Source: an uncultured Muribaculum sp. (lineage in GTDB: Bacteria > Bacteroidota > Bacteroidia > Bacteroidales > Muribaculaceae). From it: 64,000 nt of DNA. Position 1 is the stretch's first letter. The number at the start of each line of letters is the position of its first letter. The stretch lies in contig CAJTSJ010000009.1 in the NCBI GenBank assembly GCA_910578785.1, forward strand, positions 23,214 through 87,213. The letters run 5' to 3'. Position numbers and translations under genes: made by a program. The notes under the pieces were generated by a model, which searched no databases, was not told where the DNA came from, and saw only the letters and a program-made list of their open reading frames with translations. This document shows positions 1 to 7,330 of the stretch, one piece after another.

Positions 1-891
1 ACAGGTACGGACATCTGCGTCAAAAACTCTCTAAACGAGAAGGACCTTTTCCGCTTCCTGAACGCTCAATACCGGAAAGCGCGTTCGGCGGCACCTGACC
101 TTATCGACGAGCTTCCTCGCATCGACGCACGCTTCATTGCCGACTTCTGCCGGCGCATCAAGCTTCAGGAAGGCATATTCTATAAAAGTCTCGGAACTCT
201 CGGCGGCGGCAATCACTTTATTGAATACGGCGAGGCCGACGACGGCTGGCTGACGATACATTGCGGTTCGCGCAATCTTGGAGTGAAAGTGGCCAACCAT
301 TGGCGTAACATTGCGCAAAATCCGAAACGGGCAAAGTTTATCGGCTATCTGTGGGGCGAGTCGCTCCACGGCTATCTGTCGGATATGATAATAGCTCAGT
401 CATATGCACTGTATAATCATCAGATTGTCCGTGACCGCATATTTGCCATTCTTAAAAAACAGTGCAAGGCAAAATTCATGGAGTCAATTTTTACCACACA
501 TAACTACGTCTCCGTGACCGACGATGTCCCGATGCTTCGCAAGGGTGCCATCGATGCTTCGGCAGGGCGAAAGGTGGCAATTCCATTCAATATGCGCGAC
601 GGAATAGCCTTAGGCATCGGTAGGGGAAATGAACGGTGGCTCAATACAGCGCCTCACGGTGCAGGACGCATAATGAGCCGCGCGCAGGCCAGGAAGCGGA
701 TAAATCTTGCTGATTATGAAGAGACGATGGCCGGAATATATTCGACATCCGTATGCGAGGGAACCCTTGATGAATCGCCCATGGCTTACAAACCGACAGA
801 TGAAATCCTCAGGCTGATAGAGCCGACGGTTGAGGTTGTGGCGATGGTCAGGCCGTTGCTTAATATAAAAGACACAGGAGAAAGTAAATAA
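1..891 (+). CDS. rtcB: RtcB-type RNA ligase, 3' part (5' end outside window)
   Basis: The open frame enters from the left edge and gives 296 residues up to a TAA at 889-891. RtcB joins 2',3'-cyclic phosphate (or 3'-phosphate) and 5'-OH RNA ends using GTP and Mn2+. Visible family signatures are [11 protein letters not shown] around visible residues 64-74, HCGSRNLG at 87-94 and [11 protein letters not shown] near 213-223, whose His (visible residue 219) is the guanylylated nucleophile of the family. All are intact, so the enzyme is probably active. It lies 4 bases upstream of prfH and is almost certainly co-transcribed; this pairing marks the ribosome-repair type of RtcB (family knowledge). The N-terminal part with further metal ligands is missing from the window. 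Confidence 0.95.
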   Translation, partial: TGTDICVKNSLNEKDLFRFLNAQYRKARSAAPDLIDELPRIDARFIADFCRRIKLQEGIFYKSLGTLGGGNHFIEYGEADDGWLTIHCGSRNLGVKVANHWRNIAQNPKRAKFIGYLWGESLHGYLSDMIIAQSYALYNHQIVRDRIFAILKKQCKAKFMESIFTTHNYVSVTDDVPMLRKGAIDASAGRKVAIPFNMRDGIALGIGRGNERWLNTAPHGAGRIMSRAQARKRINLADYEETMAGIYSTSVCEGTLDESPMAYKPTDEILRLIEPTVEVVAMVRPLLNIKDTGESK

Positions 892-895
892 GATT

Positions 896-1507
896 ATGAA
901 AGTCACCAAATATATCCAAATAACTGCCGGACGGGGTCCTGTGGAATGTGCCCGCGCTGTGGCGCTCGTCGCTCAAGAGCTGCTTAAGGCTATTCCTGGA
1001 CTTCAGCTTGCCGACTGCGAACCGCACAATCAGACGGAAGGATGCTACATGTCAATAACATTTTCCGCCTTCACGAATTTCAACAAGGCTTTGATTGATG
1101 AATGGCAGGGGACTGTGCTGTGGCGTTCTACGAAAAATCGATATCGCCCCGGACACAAGCGGTGCAACTGGTTTGTCGGAATAAATTTTTTTGACGAAGT
1201 TGAGTTGCCTCAAATAAATGATGCCGATATCATATATGAAACCTGTCGTTCCGGGGGTAGTGGCGGCCAAAATGTCAACAAGGTTGAGACGGCAGTCCGT
1301 GCCTTGCATGTACCTACCGGCATATCGGTAAAGTGTTCAGACGAGCGGTCGCAGACACAGAACAAATCCATCGCCCGCAAACGGCTGTTGCTGAGACTTC
1401 GCATGCAGAACGAGCAGTCCCTTGCCGACTCTCGGTCGCGTCGATGGAGCCGTCATGACGCCCTCGAACGTGGCAATCCGGTGAAAAAATTCATCGGCCC
1501 GTTATAA
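896..1507 (+). CDS. prfH: PrfH, peptide chain release factor homologue
   Basis: A 203-residue protein of normal PrfH length. It carries the peptidyl-tRNA hydrolysis motif GGQ at residues 123-125, followed by [10 protein letters not shown] and a basic C-terminal tail ([10 protein letters not shown]), as in class I release factors, but it lacks the large codon-recognition domain of RF1/RF2. PrfH is known as a rescue factor encoded next to RtcB; in E. coli the pair handles ribosomes whose 16S rRNA decoding centre has been cut by colicin E3-type nucleases. ATG at 896 follows the rtcB stop by 4 bases. Oddity: 68 bases coding residues 117-138 (the GGQ segment) recur exactly at 6460-6527. Confidence 0.93.
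   Translation: MKVTKYIQITAGRGPVECARAVALVAQELLKAIPGLQLADCEPHNQTEGCYMSITFSAFTNFNKALIDEWQGTVLWRSTKNRYRPGHKRCNWFVGINFFDEVELPQINDADIIYETCRSGGSGGQNVNKVETAVRALHVPTGISVKCSDERSQTQNKSIARKRLLLRLRMQNEQSLADSRSRRWSRHDALERGNPVKKFIGPL
1244..1311 (+). repeat. 68-bp exact direct repeat, copy 1 (inside prfH)
   Basis: This stretch of prfH, coding the GGQ motif and the following residues, is identical base for base to 6460-6527, 5,216 bases downstream in the same orientation. Bases on both sides differ (1243 C versus 6459 G; 1312 A versus 6528 T). Here it is an integral part of an intact reading frame. Confidence 0.97.
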
Positions 1508-1601
1508 TTATTGCTGTATTTCATTGATGTAATTCCCTGACTTCTGATAGGAGTTCCGGCCTTGTTGCCTATATATTTGAATGTATACCAGTCAGGCAAC
1601 T

Positions 1602-1754
1602 GTTCATTTTGGCGTTATGGCGGTATCGAATATGATTATCGGATTGATGGCACCTCCGATAAGAACAACTCTTTTCATGGCAAGCGGTGTAGGTCAAGCA
1701 AATGTCAACAGCAAGGCTCTCTCATACATAATCGTAGATAAGCCTCAGTATTAG
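1602..1754 (+). pseudogene. Remnant of TRAP transporter large permease (DctM-like), C-terminal piece
   Basis: Translating from 1602 gives VHFGVMAVSNMIIGLMAPP, then TTLFMASGVGQANVNSKALS and a stop at 1752. This resembles the late region of DctM/YiaN-type permeases of tripartite ATP-independent transporters, where an HFG motif, a hydrophobic helix, TPPVG and LF(V/A) follow each other. Here the PPVG-type motif reads PPIR. There is no open frame upstream long enough for the rest of the roughly 430-residue protein and no DctP or DctQ gene nearby. I read it as a dead fragment. The assignment rests on about 40 residues from memory of the family. Confidence 0.5.
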
Positions 1755-2090
1755 TATTTAGTTGTATTGGGAAGTGGGAGTTATGGGAATTATTTTTGAA
1801 AAAAATTCCCAAGCAATTGGAATTCGTTAATCTAATTTGGATTAAAAACACAGATGCGTACAAATCTTGATATTCAATGTGCTACGGCAGTACTTCGGCC
1901 GTTGTCGATGCCGTAGGCTTGGTTGGGATTTTGGAAAAGTCTGTTTTTGAATCGTTGTAAATATGTTTATGTGTGTGCGATTAGGAGAATTTCTCAGAAA
2001 CTGATTTTTTTCAAAATGTCTTGATTTAGTGTATGGAGGTTAATAAGACTCAGGGGTAGAAATGTGCCTTTTCAAATGAATCTAATATAG
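1755..2090. other. AT-rich intergenic stretch without intact gene
   Basis: No open frame of useful length is present. A hairpin with GGGAATT at 1785-1791 and AATTCCC at 1804-1810 is visible, extended by a T/A stem, but no T-tract follows it. A 27-codon frame from ATG 1877 to the stop at 1958-1960 reads like protein (GSTSAVVDAVGLVGILEK), but I cannot assign it. With its neighbours the stretch looks like decaying accessory DNA. Confidence 0.5.
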
Positions 2091-2680
2091 ATTGCTTATG
2101 GTGGCGACCACGTCAAGCGAAATGTTTCACAGGATGAAATGAGTTAGATACGGTCTCGTTACAATCTACATTCGGGAGAATACGCCATCACGGTGTGCCG
2201 TGTCGAACTTGAGAATAATAGCCATGTTATTTTGCAGGTATTTTCTCAGAGCGATAAACGACTTGTTTTATATGCAATTGGGATCACAGCGAGTATTTAA
2301 GAATTTTGAAAGAGAAGTACGGCAGTTGTCGTAATATCGACATAGATGATACTATATACGACCTGGATGTCTTATACACATTGAGAGTGAACGCCGGGAT
2401 GTATATTCATGGACACAGCGCTGGCGGAACAAATCCGTCGTCGGTCGAGGCTATGCATTTTGGAATGCCGATTCTTGCCTGCGACGTGGTCTATAACAGA
2501 GAGACCACAGAGAACAAAGCGTATTACTTTAAGAATGCAGATGATTTGATGGCGCCATTGAATAATCTTGATATTGATTTGGACTCAAATGCACAATCAA
2601 TGTGTAAAATTGCTGATAGACGATATCGTTGGTCTATAATTGCAAAGCAATACGAAACTCTATACACGACAGACGTGTAG
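2091..2680 (+). pseudogene. Frameshifted glycosyltransferase (DUF1972/GT4 rhamnosyltransferase-like) remnant
   Basis: Three frames together spell the C-terminal half of a DUF1972-type GT4 glycosyltransferase. First IAYGGDHVKRNVSQ (2091-2135) runs into a TAG. Then YAITVCRVELENN and SHVILQVFSQSDKRLVL occur in another frame (about 2180-2270). Last comes the NWDHSEYLRILKEKYG segment and the nucleotide-sugar binding region GHSAGGTNPSSVEAM (from about 2276). The final open part has 124 codons from a TTG at 2306, but the family signature extends upstream of it, so that TTG is not a real start. The frame break near 2275-2284 fits loss of one copy of a 7-base tandem AATTGGG. The gene would suit a polysaccharide locus with the rhamnose genes just downstream. 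Confidence 0.8.
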
Positions 2681-2786
2681 AGTTTTTATGAGAGTGTAAA
2701 ATGCCTATGTTTTGACATTCCAATAATTATTCATTGCGTTATATAAAATATAGGCAAGTATATTTGTGGCGTTCTTGTAATTTTAG

Positions 2787-2817
2787 TTGCTTAAAGTCTA
2801 AGTTTTTATTAATTTTG
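2787..2817 (+). promoter_or_regulatory. Promoter of rmlACDB
   Basis: TTG at 2787-2789, a 20-base spacer and TAATTTTG at 2810-2817 match the Bacteroidetes -33/-7 consensus (TTTG, TAnnTTTG). The rmlA start codon is about 58 bases downstream. Confidence 0.7.
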
Positions 2818-2875
2818 CAAGAGTATTATTACTGAATTTAATTTTGGACTTAACTAATAACCATATAAAAGTATT

Positions 2876-3796
2876 ATGAAAGGTATTGTTTTGGCGGGGG
2901 GATCCGGCACGAGGTTGTATCCAATTACGAAGGGGGTCAGTAAGCAATTGTTGCCCATCTTTGATAAGCCGATGGTCTATTATCCGATTTCAACGCTGAT
3001 GCTTGCTGGGATTCGCGATATACTAATAATCTCCACTCCAACGGATTTGCCTGGATTCAAACGTCTTCTTGGCGATGGGTCGGACTACGGAGTGAAGTTT
3101 GCTTACGCCGAACAGCCTTCGCCTGACGGACTGGCGCAGGCGTTTATCATCGGTAAGGATTTCATCGGCTCCGACTCCGTGTGTTTGGTTCTCGGTGATA
3201 ACATATTCCACGGCGCGGGATTTTCATGTCTGCTGAAGGAATCAGTCAAGGCGGCAGAAACCGACGGAAAGGCCACCGTATTCGGCTATTGGGTGAATGA
3301 CCCTGAGCGCTATGGTGTCGCAGAGTTCGATGCCGACGGAAATTGTCTTTCTATTGACGAGAAACCTGAACATCCCAAAAGTAACTACGCTGTCGTTGGC
3401 CTCTACTTTTATCCCAATAAAGTGGTAGATATAGCATCGTATATCAAGCCATCGGCACGTGGAGAGCTTGAAATTACCACTGTAAATCAAGAGTTTCTTA
3501 AAGACGGAGAATTGAAGGTTCAGACTCTTCCACGCGGTTTCGCATGGCTCGACACGGGCACTCACGACTCTCTGGCCGAGGCATCAATCTATGTTGAAGT
3601 ACTCGAAAAACGTCAGGGCTTGAAAATTGCTTGCCTTGAAGGAATAGCCTATCGTAAGGGATGGATATCGAAAGAGAAGATGGTTAAACTGGCTAAGCCG
3701 ATGCTGAAAAATCAATACGGCCAATATCTGATGAAGGTTGTTGAGGAAGTGGAACGTACCGGCAACAAAAATCTTGATTTATATGGAGGTTATTAA
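2876..3796 (+). CDS. rmlA: Glucose-1-phosphate thymidylyltransferase
   Basis: A 306-residue cytoplasmic enzyme that makes dTDP-glucose from dTTP and glucose-1-phosphate, the first step of dTDP-L-rhamnose synthesis. The nucleotide-binding loop [11 protein letters not shown] begins near residue 6, followed by the conserved [11 protein letters not shown] and, near residue 79, [20 protein letters not shown] and [10 protein letters not shown] are further family signatures. Length is normal (about 290-300). It opens an operon whose order A-C-D-B is common in Bacteroidetes, and its end overlaps the rmlC start. No intact glycosyltransferase using the product lies nearby. Confidence 0.97.
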   Translation: MKGIVLAGGSGTRLYPITKGVSKQLLPIFDKPMVYYPISTLMLAGIRDILIISTPTDLPGFKRLLGDGSDYGVKFAYAEQPSPDGLAQAFIIGKDFIGSDSVCLVLGDNIFHGAGFSCLLKESVKAAETDGKATVFGYWVNDPERYGVAEFDADGNCLSIDEKPEHPKSNYAVVGLYFYPNKVVDIASYIKPSARGELEITTVNQEFLKDGELKVQTLPRGFAWLDTGTHDSLAEASIYVEVLEKRQGLKIACLEGIAYRKGWISKEKMVKLAKPMLKNQYGQYLMKVVEEVERTGNKNLDLYGGY

Positions 3797-4358
3797 AACA
3801 GACATAGAGGGCGTGGTCATAATCGAACCGCGCATATTCAAGGACTCCCGCGGATACTTCTTCGAGAGCTATTCGCAGAAAGAATTTGACGAGAAGGTGC
3901 GTCCGGTACGCTTTGTTCAGGACAATGAGTCGATGTCGACCCGCGGTGTAATGCGCGGATTGCATTTCCAGTGTCCCCCGTTCACCCAAAGCAAACTGGT
4001 GCGGTGTGTCAAGGGCCGTGTGCTCGACGTCGCCGTCGACATCCGCAAGGGATCGCCCACATACGGCCGTCATGTCGCCGTTGAACTGTCTGAAGACAAT
4101 CACCGACAGTTTTTCGTACCACGAGGATTCGCTCATGGATTCGCCGTTTTGAGCGACGTCGCTGTGTTCCAATATAAATGCGACAACTACTACGCCCCGC
4201 AGGCCGACGGCGGCATCTCGATAGCAGATGCCTCGCTGGGCATCGACTGGATGACCGACCCCGCCGGAGCGGTGCTTTCCGAAAAAGATCTCCGTCATCC
4301 GTTGCTCAAGGACTTCGACTCGCCGTTTGATATCAACATAGACCTATACACAGAATGA
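3783..4358 (+). CDS. rmlC: dTDP-4-dehydrorhamnose 3,5-epimerase
   Basis: A 191-residue cupin enzyme acting on dTDP-4-keto-6-deoxyglucose, third step of dTDP-L-rhamnose synthesis. Signatures seen are [32 protein letters not shown] (with the catalytic His), [20 protein letters not shown] and [10 protein letters not shown]. The frame is open further upstream, but the ATG at 3783 gives the usual N-terminus and length and overlaps the rmlA stop by 14 bases, so I take it as the start. Confidence 0.96.
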   Translation: MEVIKTDIEGVVIIEPRIFKDSRGYFFESYSQKEFDEKVRPVRFVQDNESMSTRGVMRGLHFQCPPFTQSKLVRCVKGRVLDVAVDIRKGSPTYGRHVAVELSEDNHRQFFVPRGFAHGFAVLSDVAVFQYKCDNYYAPQADGGISIADASLGIDWMTDPAGAVLSEKDLRHPLLKDFDSPFDINIDLYTE

Positions 4359-5227
4359 ACATACTTGTGACAGGAGCCAACGGACAGCTGGGCACATGCA
4401 TGCGCAACGCTTCGGCACGGTCAAATGACACGTATATATTTACCGACGTGGCCGAGCTCGACATAACCGACGCGGACGCCGTAGCACGTGCGGTCGCTGA
4501 CAATGACATCAAGATTGTCGTCAACTGTGCGGCCTATACCAATGTCGACAAGGCCGAGGATGACGCCGAATTCGCAGAATTGCTCAATGCCAAGGCTGTA
4601 CGCCATTTGGCCGATGCGGTAAAGGCCAATGACGGCACACTCATACATATCTCAACCGACTACGTGTTCGGAGGTTCCCAAGGTAATACCCCGCGCAATG
4701 AAGACGAGCCGGTGAATCCCACCGGAGTCTACGGCCTAACAAAGCTCCATGGCGAACAGGCCGTGGCTGAAAGCGGTGCCAAAGCCCTGATATTCCGCAC
4801 AGCATGGCTTTATAGCGAATACGGAAAGAATTTCGTCAAGACGATGATAAATCTTACGGCCACCAAACCTGAGCTCAAGGTTGTGTTCGATCAGTGCGGC
4901 ACACCAACCTATGCGCAGGACCTTGCAGATGCAATTTTCGACATCATAGAAAACCGTAAATTCGAAGGCAACGAGGGTATTTATCATTTCTCCAATGAGG
5001 GCGTTTGCTCATGGTATGACTTTGCGGTAATGATTGCCGACTATGCCGACAACCGGCAATGTGACATACAACCCTGCCACTCCGGAGAGTTTCCTTCCAA
5101 AGTAATACGACCGGCATATTCAGTTCTCGACAAGACTAAATACAAAGATACTTTCAATAAAAGAGTGCCGAATTGGGTTGACTCGCTGGCAAGGTGCATG
5201 TCAAATCTTGAACATTGGAAATCATAA
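4355..5227 (+). CDS. rmlD: dTDP-4-dehydrorhamnose reductase
   Basis: A 290-residue short-chain dehydrogenase that reduces dTDP-4-keto-L-rhamnose with NAD(P)H, the last step to dTDP-L-rhamnose. The Rossmann motif TGANGQLG starts at residue 6, NCAAYTNVDKAE follows, and the catalytic YGLTKLHGE gives the Tyr-x3-Lys pair. ATG at 4355 overlaps the rmlC stop by 4 bases (ATGA), implying translational coupling. Confidence 0.96.
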   Translation: MNILVTGANGQLGTCMRNASARSNDTYIFTDVAELDITDADAVARAVADNDIKIVVNCAAYTNVDKAEDDAEFAELLNAKAVRHLADAVKANDGTLIHISTDYVFGGSQGNTPRNEDEPVNPTGVYGLTKLHGEQAVAESGAKALIFRTAWLYSEYGKNFVKTMINLTATKPELKVVFDQCGTPTYAQDLADAIFDIIENRKFEGNEGIYHFSNEGVCSWYDFAVMIADYADNRQCDIQPCHSGEFPSKVIRPAYSVLDKTKYKDTFNKRVPNWVDSLARCMSNLEHWKS

Positions 5228-5240
5228 CTAAATATCAAAA

Positions 5241-6380
5241 ATGGAATATAAAAGAAGCATACTTATAACCGGTGGTGCCGGATTCATAGGCTCGCACGTG
5301 GTGCGGCTATTCGTCAATAAATATCCCGACTACCGAATCATAAACGTCGACAAACTGACTTATGCGGGAAACCTCGCCAATTTGTCTGACATAGAGTCGA
5401 TGCCAAACTACGTTTTCGTTAAAGCCGACATCTGCGACTTCGACTGCATGCTCGGACTCATGAAAGAATACAACGTCGACGGTGTGATACATCTTGCCGC
5501 CGAGAGCCACGTCGACCGCTCGATAAAAGATCCGTTTACCTTTGCCCGTACCAATGTAATGGGCACGTTGTCGCTTCTTCAGGCAGCCAAAATCCATTGG
5601 GAGTCGCTTTCTGAAAAATACGAAGGCAAGCGTTTCTACCACATATCCACCGACGAGGTATACGGCGCCCTTGAGCTGACAGCACCGGAAGGTATCGATT
5701 CTCCCTTCACCACCGCCGCCTCTTCTGAACATCACCACGCCTACGGCGAGGAATTCTTCCTTGAGACTACCAAGTATAACCCACACTCTCCTTACTCAGC
5801 GTCAAAAGCTTCGAGCGACCACTTCGTCCGCGCCTATCACGACACGTACGGTATGCCGACGGTAGTCACAAACTGCTCCAACAACTACGGACCCTATCAG
5901 TTCCCTGAAAAGCTCATACCGTTGTTTATCAACAATATACGCCATCGCAAGCCGCTCCCAGTCTACGGTAAAGGCGAGAACGTGCGCGACTGGCTGTATG
6001 TTGTCGACCACGCCCGTGCCATCGACCTTATCTTCCATGAGGGTAAAACCGCAGAGACCTACAACATTGGAGGATTCAATGAATGGAAGAACATAGATAT
6101 TATTAAGGTAATCATCAAGACGGTCGACCGTCTGCTCGGCAATCCAGAAGGCTACTCAGACGAGCTCATCACTTATGTCACCGACCGAGCCGGACACGAT
6201 CTGCGCTACGCCATCGACTCCCGCAAGCTCCAGCGCGAACTTGGATGGGAGCCGTCGCTCCAGTTCGAAGAAGGCATCGAAAAAACCGTACGCTGGTATC
6301 TCGACAATCAGCCGTGGATGGACCGCATAACCTCCGGCGAATACGAGAAATACTACGACGACATGTATAAAAACAGATAA
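5241..6380 (+). CDS. rmlB: dTDP-glucose 4,6-dehydratase
   Basis: A 379-residue NAD+-dependent extended SDR that converts dTDP-glucose to dTDP-4-keto-6-deoxyglucose. It shows TGGAGFIGSHVVR near residue 10, HLAAESHVDRSI, the active-site STDEVYG, and PYSASKASSDH with the catalytic Tyr-x3-Lys. The length is slightly above the usual 350-360 because of an insertion after VYG (residues about 155-178), often seen in Bacteroidetes RmlB. It ends the rhamnose operon, 13 bases after rmlD, and is followed by a hairpin terminator. Confidence 0.96.
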   Translation: MEYKRSILITGGAGFIGSHVVRLFVNKYPDYRIINVDKLTYAGNLANLSDIESMPNYVFVKADICDFDCMLGLMKEYNVDGVIHLAAESHVDRSIKDPFTFARTNVMGTLSLLQAAKIHWESLSEKYEGKRFYHISTDEVYGALELTAPEGIDSPFTTAASSEHHHAYGEEFFLETTKYNPHSPYSASKASSDHFVRAYHDTYGMPTVVTNCSNNYGPYQFPEKLIPLFINNIRHRKPLPVYGKGENVRDWLYVVDHARAIDLIFHEGKTAETYNIGGFNEWKNIDIIKVIIKTVDRLLGNPEGYSDELITYVTDRAGHDLRYAIDSRKLQRELGWEPSLQFEEGIEKTVRWYLDNQPWMDRITSGEYEKYYDDMYKNR

Positions 6381-6416
6381 AGATAACAGAGGTAAATAGG
6401 TCTATAAGTATTAATT

Positions 6417-6446
6417 GAAAGGTTCGGCATCTGTCGAACCTTTCTT
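6417..6446 (+). terminator. Terminator after rmlB
   Basis: GAAAGGTTCG (6417-6426) pairs perfectly with CGAACCTTTC (6435-6444) across an 8-base loop. The stem lies between convergent rmlB and pncA and could stop transcription from both sides; the flanking T/A tails are short. Confidence 0.7.
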
Positions 6447-6459
6447 GGATAAATAGCTG

Positions 6460-6527
6460 TGTCGTTCCGGGGGTAGTGGCGGCCAAAATGTCAACAAGGT
6501 TGAGACGGCAGTCCGTGCCTTGCATGT
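6460..6527 (+). repeat. 68-bp exact direct repeat, copy 2 (prfH GGQ fragment)
   Basis: This is an exact copy of 1244-1311 lying between the rmlB terminator and the 3' end of pncA, 40 bases from the pncA stop. It has no start codon and no open frame continuing on either side, so it is not a second prfH gene. Its perfect identity argues for a recent or maintained duplication, or an assembly join. Confidence 0.95.
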
Positions 6528-6567
6528 TTATTGATTAAGCTGAAGTGGCAGGCTTCGCATTTGTCTA

Positions 6568-7146
6568 CTACTGTGTGTCGTCGGCTACTCCGGTGGCGAA
6601 ACCTGATTTGATGAGGCCGTCGAGGATGTCACCGCCGTCAAGCGATGGTGTGTAGCGTGTCAGGACGTTGAACGCGGTTTTGTCGGGCAGTCTGACTCCG
6701 TCGCGGATGGTGTCAGCCACGCATACGTCTCCAGCGAGTCCGCAGATGTCAATCTCCTTGATGCCTCGTCCGTTAAGCAGGTGGCGTATCTTTTCCGCAG
6801 CTTGTGCATTTTTGAATATTGAGTATTCTTCCTTGTCGGCATTTTCGCCTTTGTGAAGCACCGTGACTTTTTCGGAATGCCCGTAGAGGGCATCCATAAC
6901 CGGGGGCCATATGGCCGCTCCGACTGAGTCGGCTACGCAATGGCGTGGCCATTTACCGCCTGTACAGGCAAATGAGCAGTGGTCCATCGGATGCCGGTCG
7001 GCCGTAATAATGATGCGGTCATATCGGTTGCCATGAGTCTGTATATATCCGGCGAGTGAGTTCATTGCCCTTTCTGCTCCCGGTACTGGCAACGCGCCGG
7101 AAATAAAGTCAATCTGAGGGTCGATGATTAGCAACAGTTTGTTCAT
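6568..7146 (-). CDS. pncA: Nicotinamidase (isochorismatase-like hydrolase)
   Basis: A 192-residue cysteine hydrolase that deamidates nicotinamide to nicotinate for NAD+ salvage. The catalytic triad is visible as Asp9 (IIDPQIDF), Lys99 (LHKG) and Cys142 (GDVCV); Asp50, His52 and His69 (TADRH, WPRHC) fit the metal site. The cis-peptide region LAGDVCVADT is typical of PncA. It is a monocistronic minus-strand gene with length near the bacterial norm. Any read-through of its 3' end would run across the 68-bp prfH copy in antisense. Confidence 0.9.
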   Translation of the reverse strand: MNKLLLIIDPQIDFISGALPVPGAERAMNSLAGYIQTHGNRYDRIIITADRHPMDHCSFACTGGKWPRHCVADSVGAAIWPPVMDALYGHSEKVTVLHKGENADKEEYSIFKNAQAAEKIRHLLNGRGIKEIDICGLAGDVCVADTIRDGVRLPDKTAFNVLTRYTPSLDGGDILDGLIKSGFATGVADDTQ

Positions 7147-7227
7147 GTGTTGATGCTGATGTCTTTATGTGATGTTTAAAACCATGCAAATATACAATAA
7201 ACAATTGAGAAACATCTGTCGGATGTA

Positions 7228-7330
7228 ATTGCTCTTTGGAGATTAGTTTGTGTCTTTGCATATATAATGGAGGATTATACTTCAGGGATATGGACCCGGT
7301 TAACAGAAGTTCTTATAGTGAAAGGAATTG
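7228..7330 (+). pseudogene. Decayed copy of promoter and start of the Fur-family gene at 14310
   Basis: Bases 7228-7300 match 14254-14326 at about 67 of 73 positions, covering the promoter and first codons of the Fur-family gene. The -7 box TATCTTTG has become TGTCTTTG and the ATG has become AGG. After CCCGGT the copy skips roughly 40 bases and then matches again (AGAAGTTCTTATAGTGAAAG against AGAATTCTTGTAGTGAAAG), ending where the convergent TonB-type gene stops. It is a non-functional remnant of a duplicated regulator. Confidence 0.85.

Noticed and set aside
1785..1810. Hairpin as a rho-independent terminator
   Set aside because: No T-tract follows and no intact gene ends before it.
2306..2680. 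A short intact glycosyltransferase gene starting at TTG 2306
   Set aside because: Family motifs continue upstream in other frames, so this is the end of a broken longer gene.
6460..6527. A second functional prfH or a small GGQ peptide gene
   Set aside because: The copy has no start codon or ribosome site and the frame is not open on either side; only the 68 bases match.
1244..6527. A complete integrative mobile element bounded by the 68-bp repeats
   Set aside because: No integrase, relaxase or transfer gene lies inside and the flanking prfH is whole with no displaced 3' end; kept only as one hypothesis.
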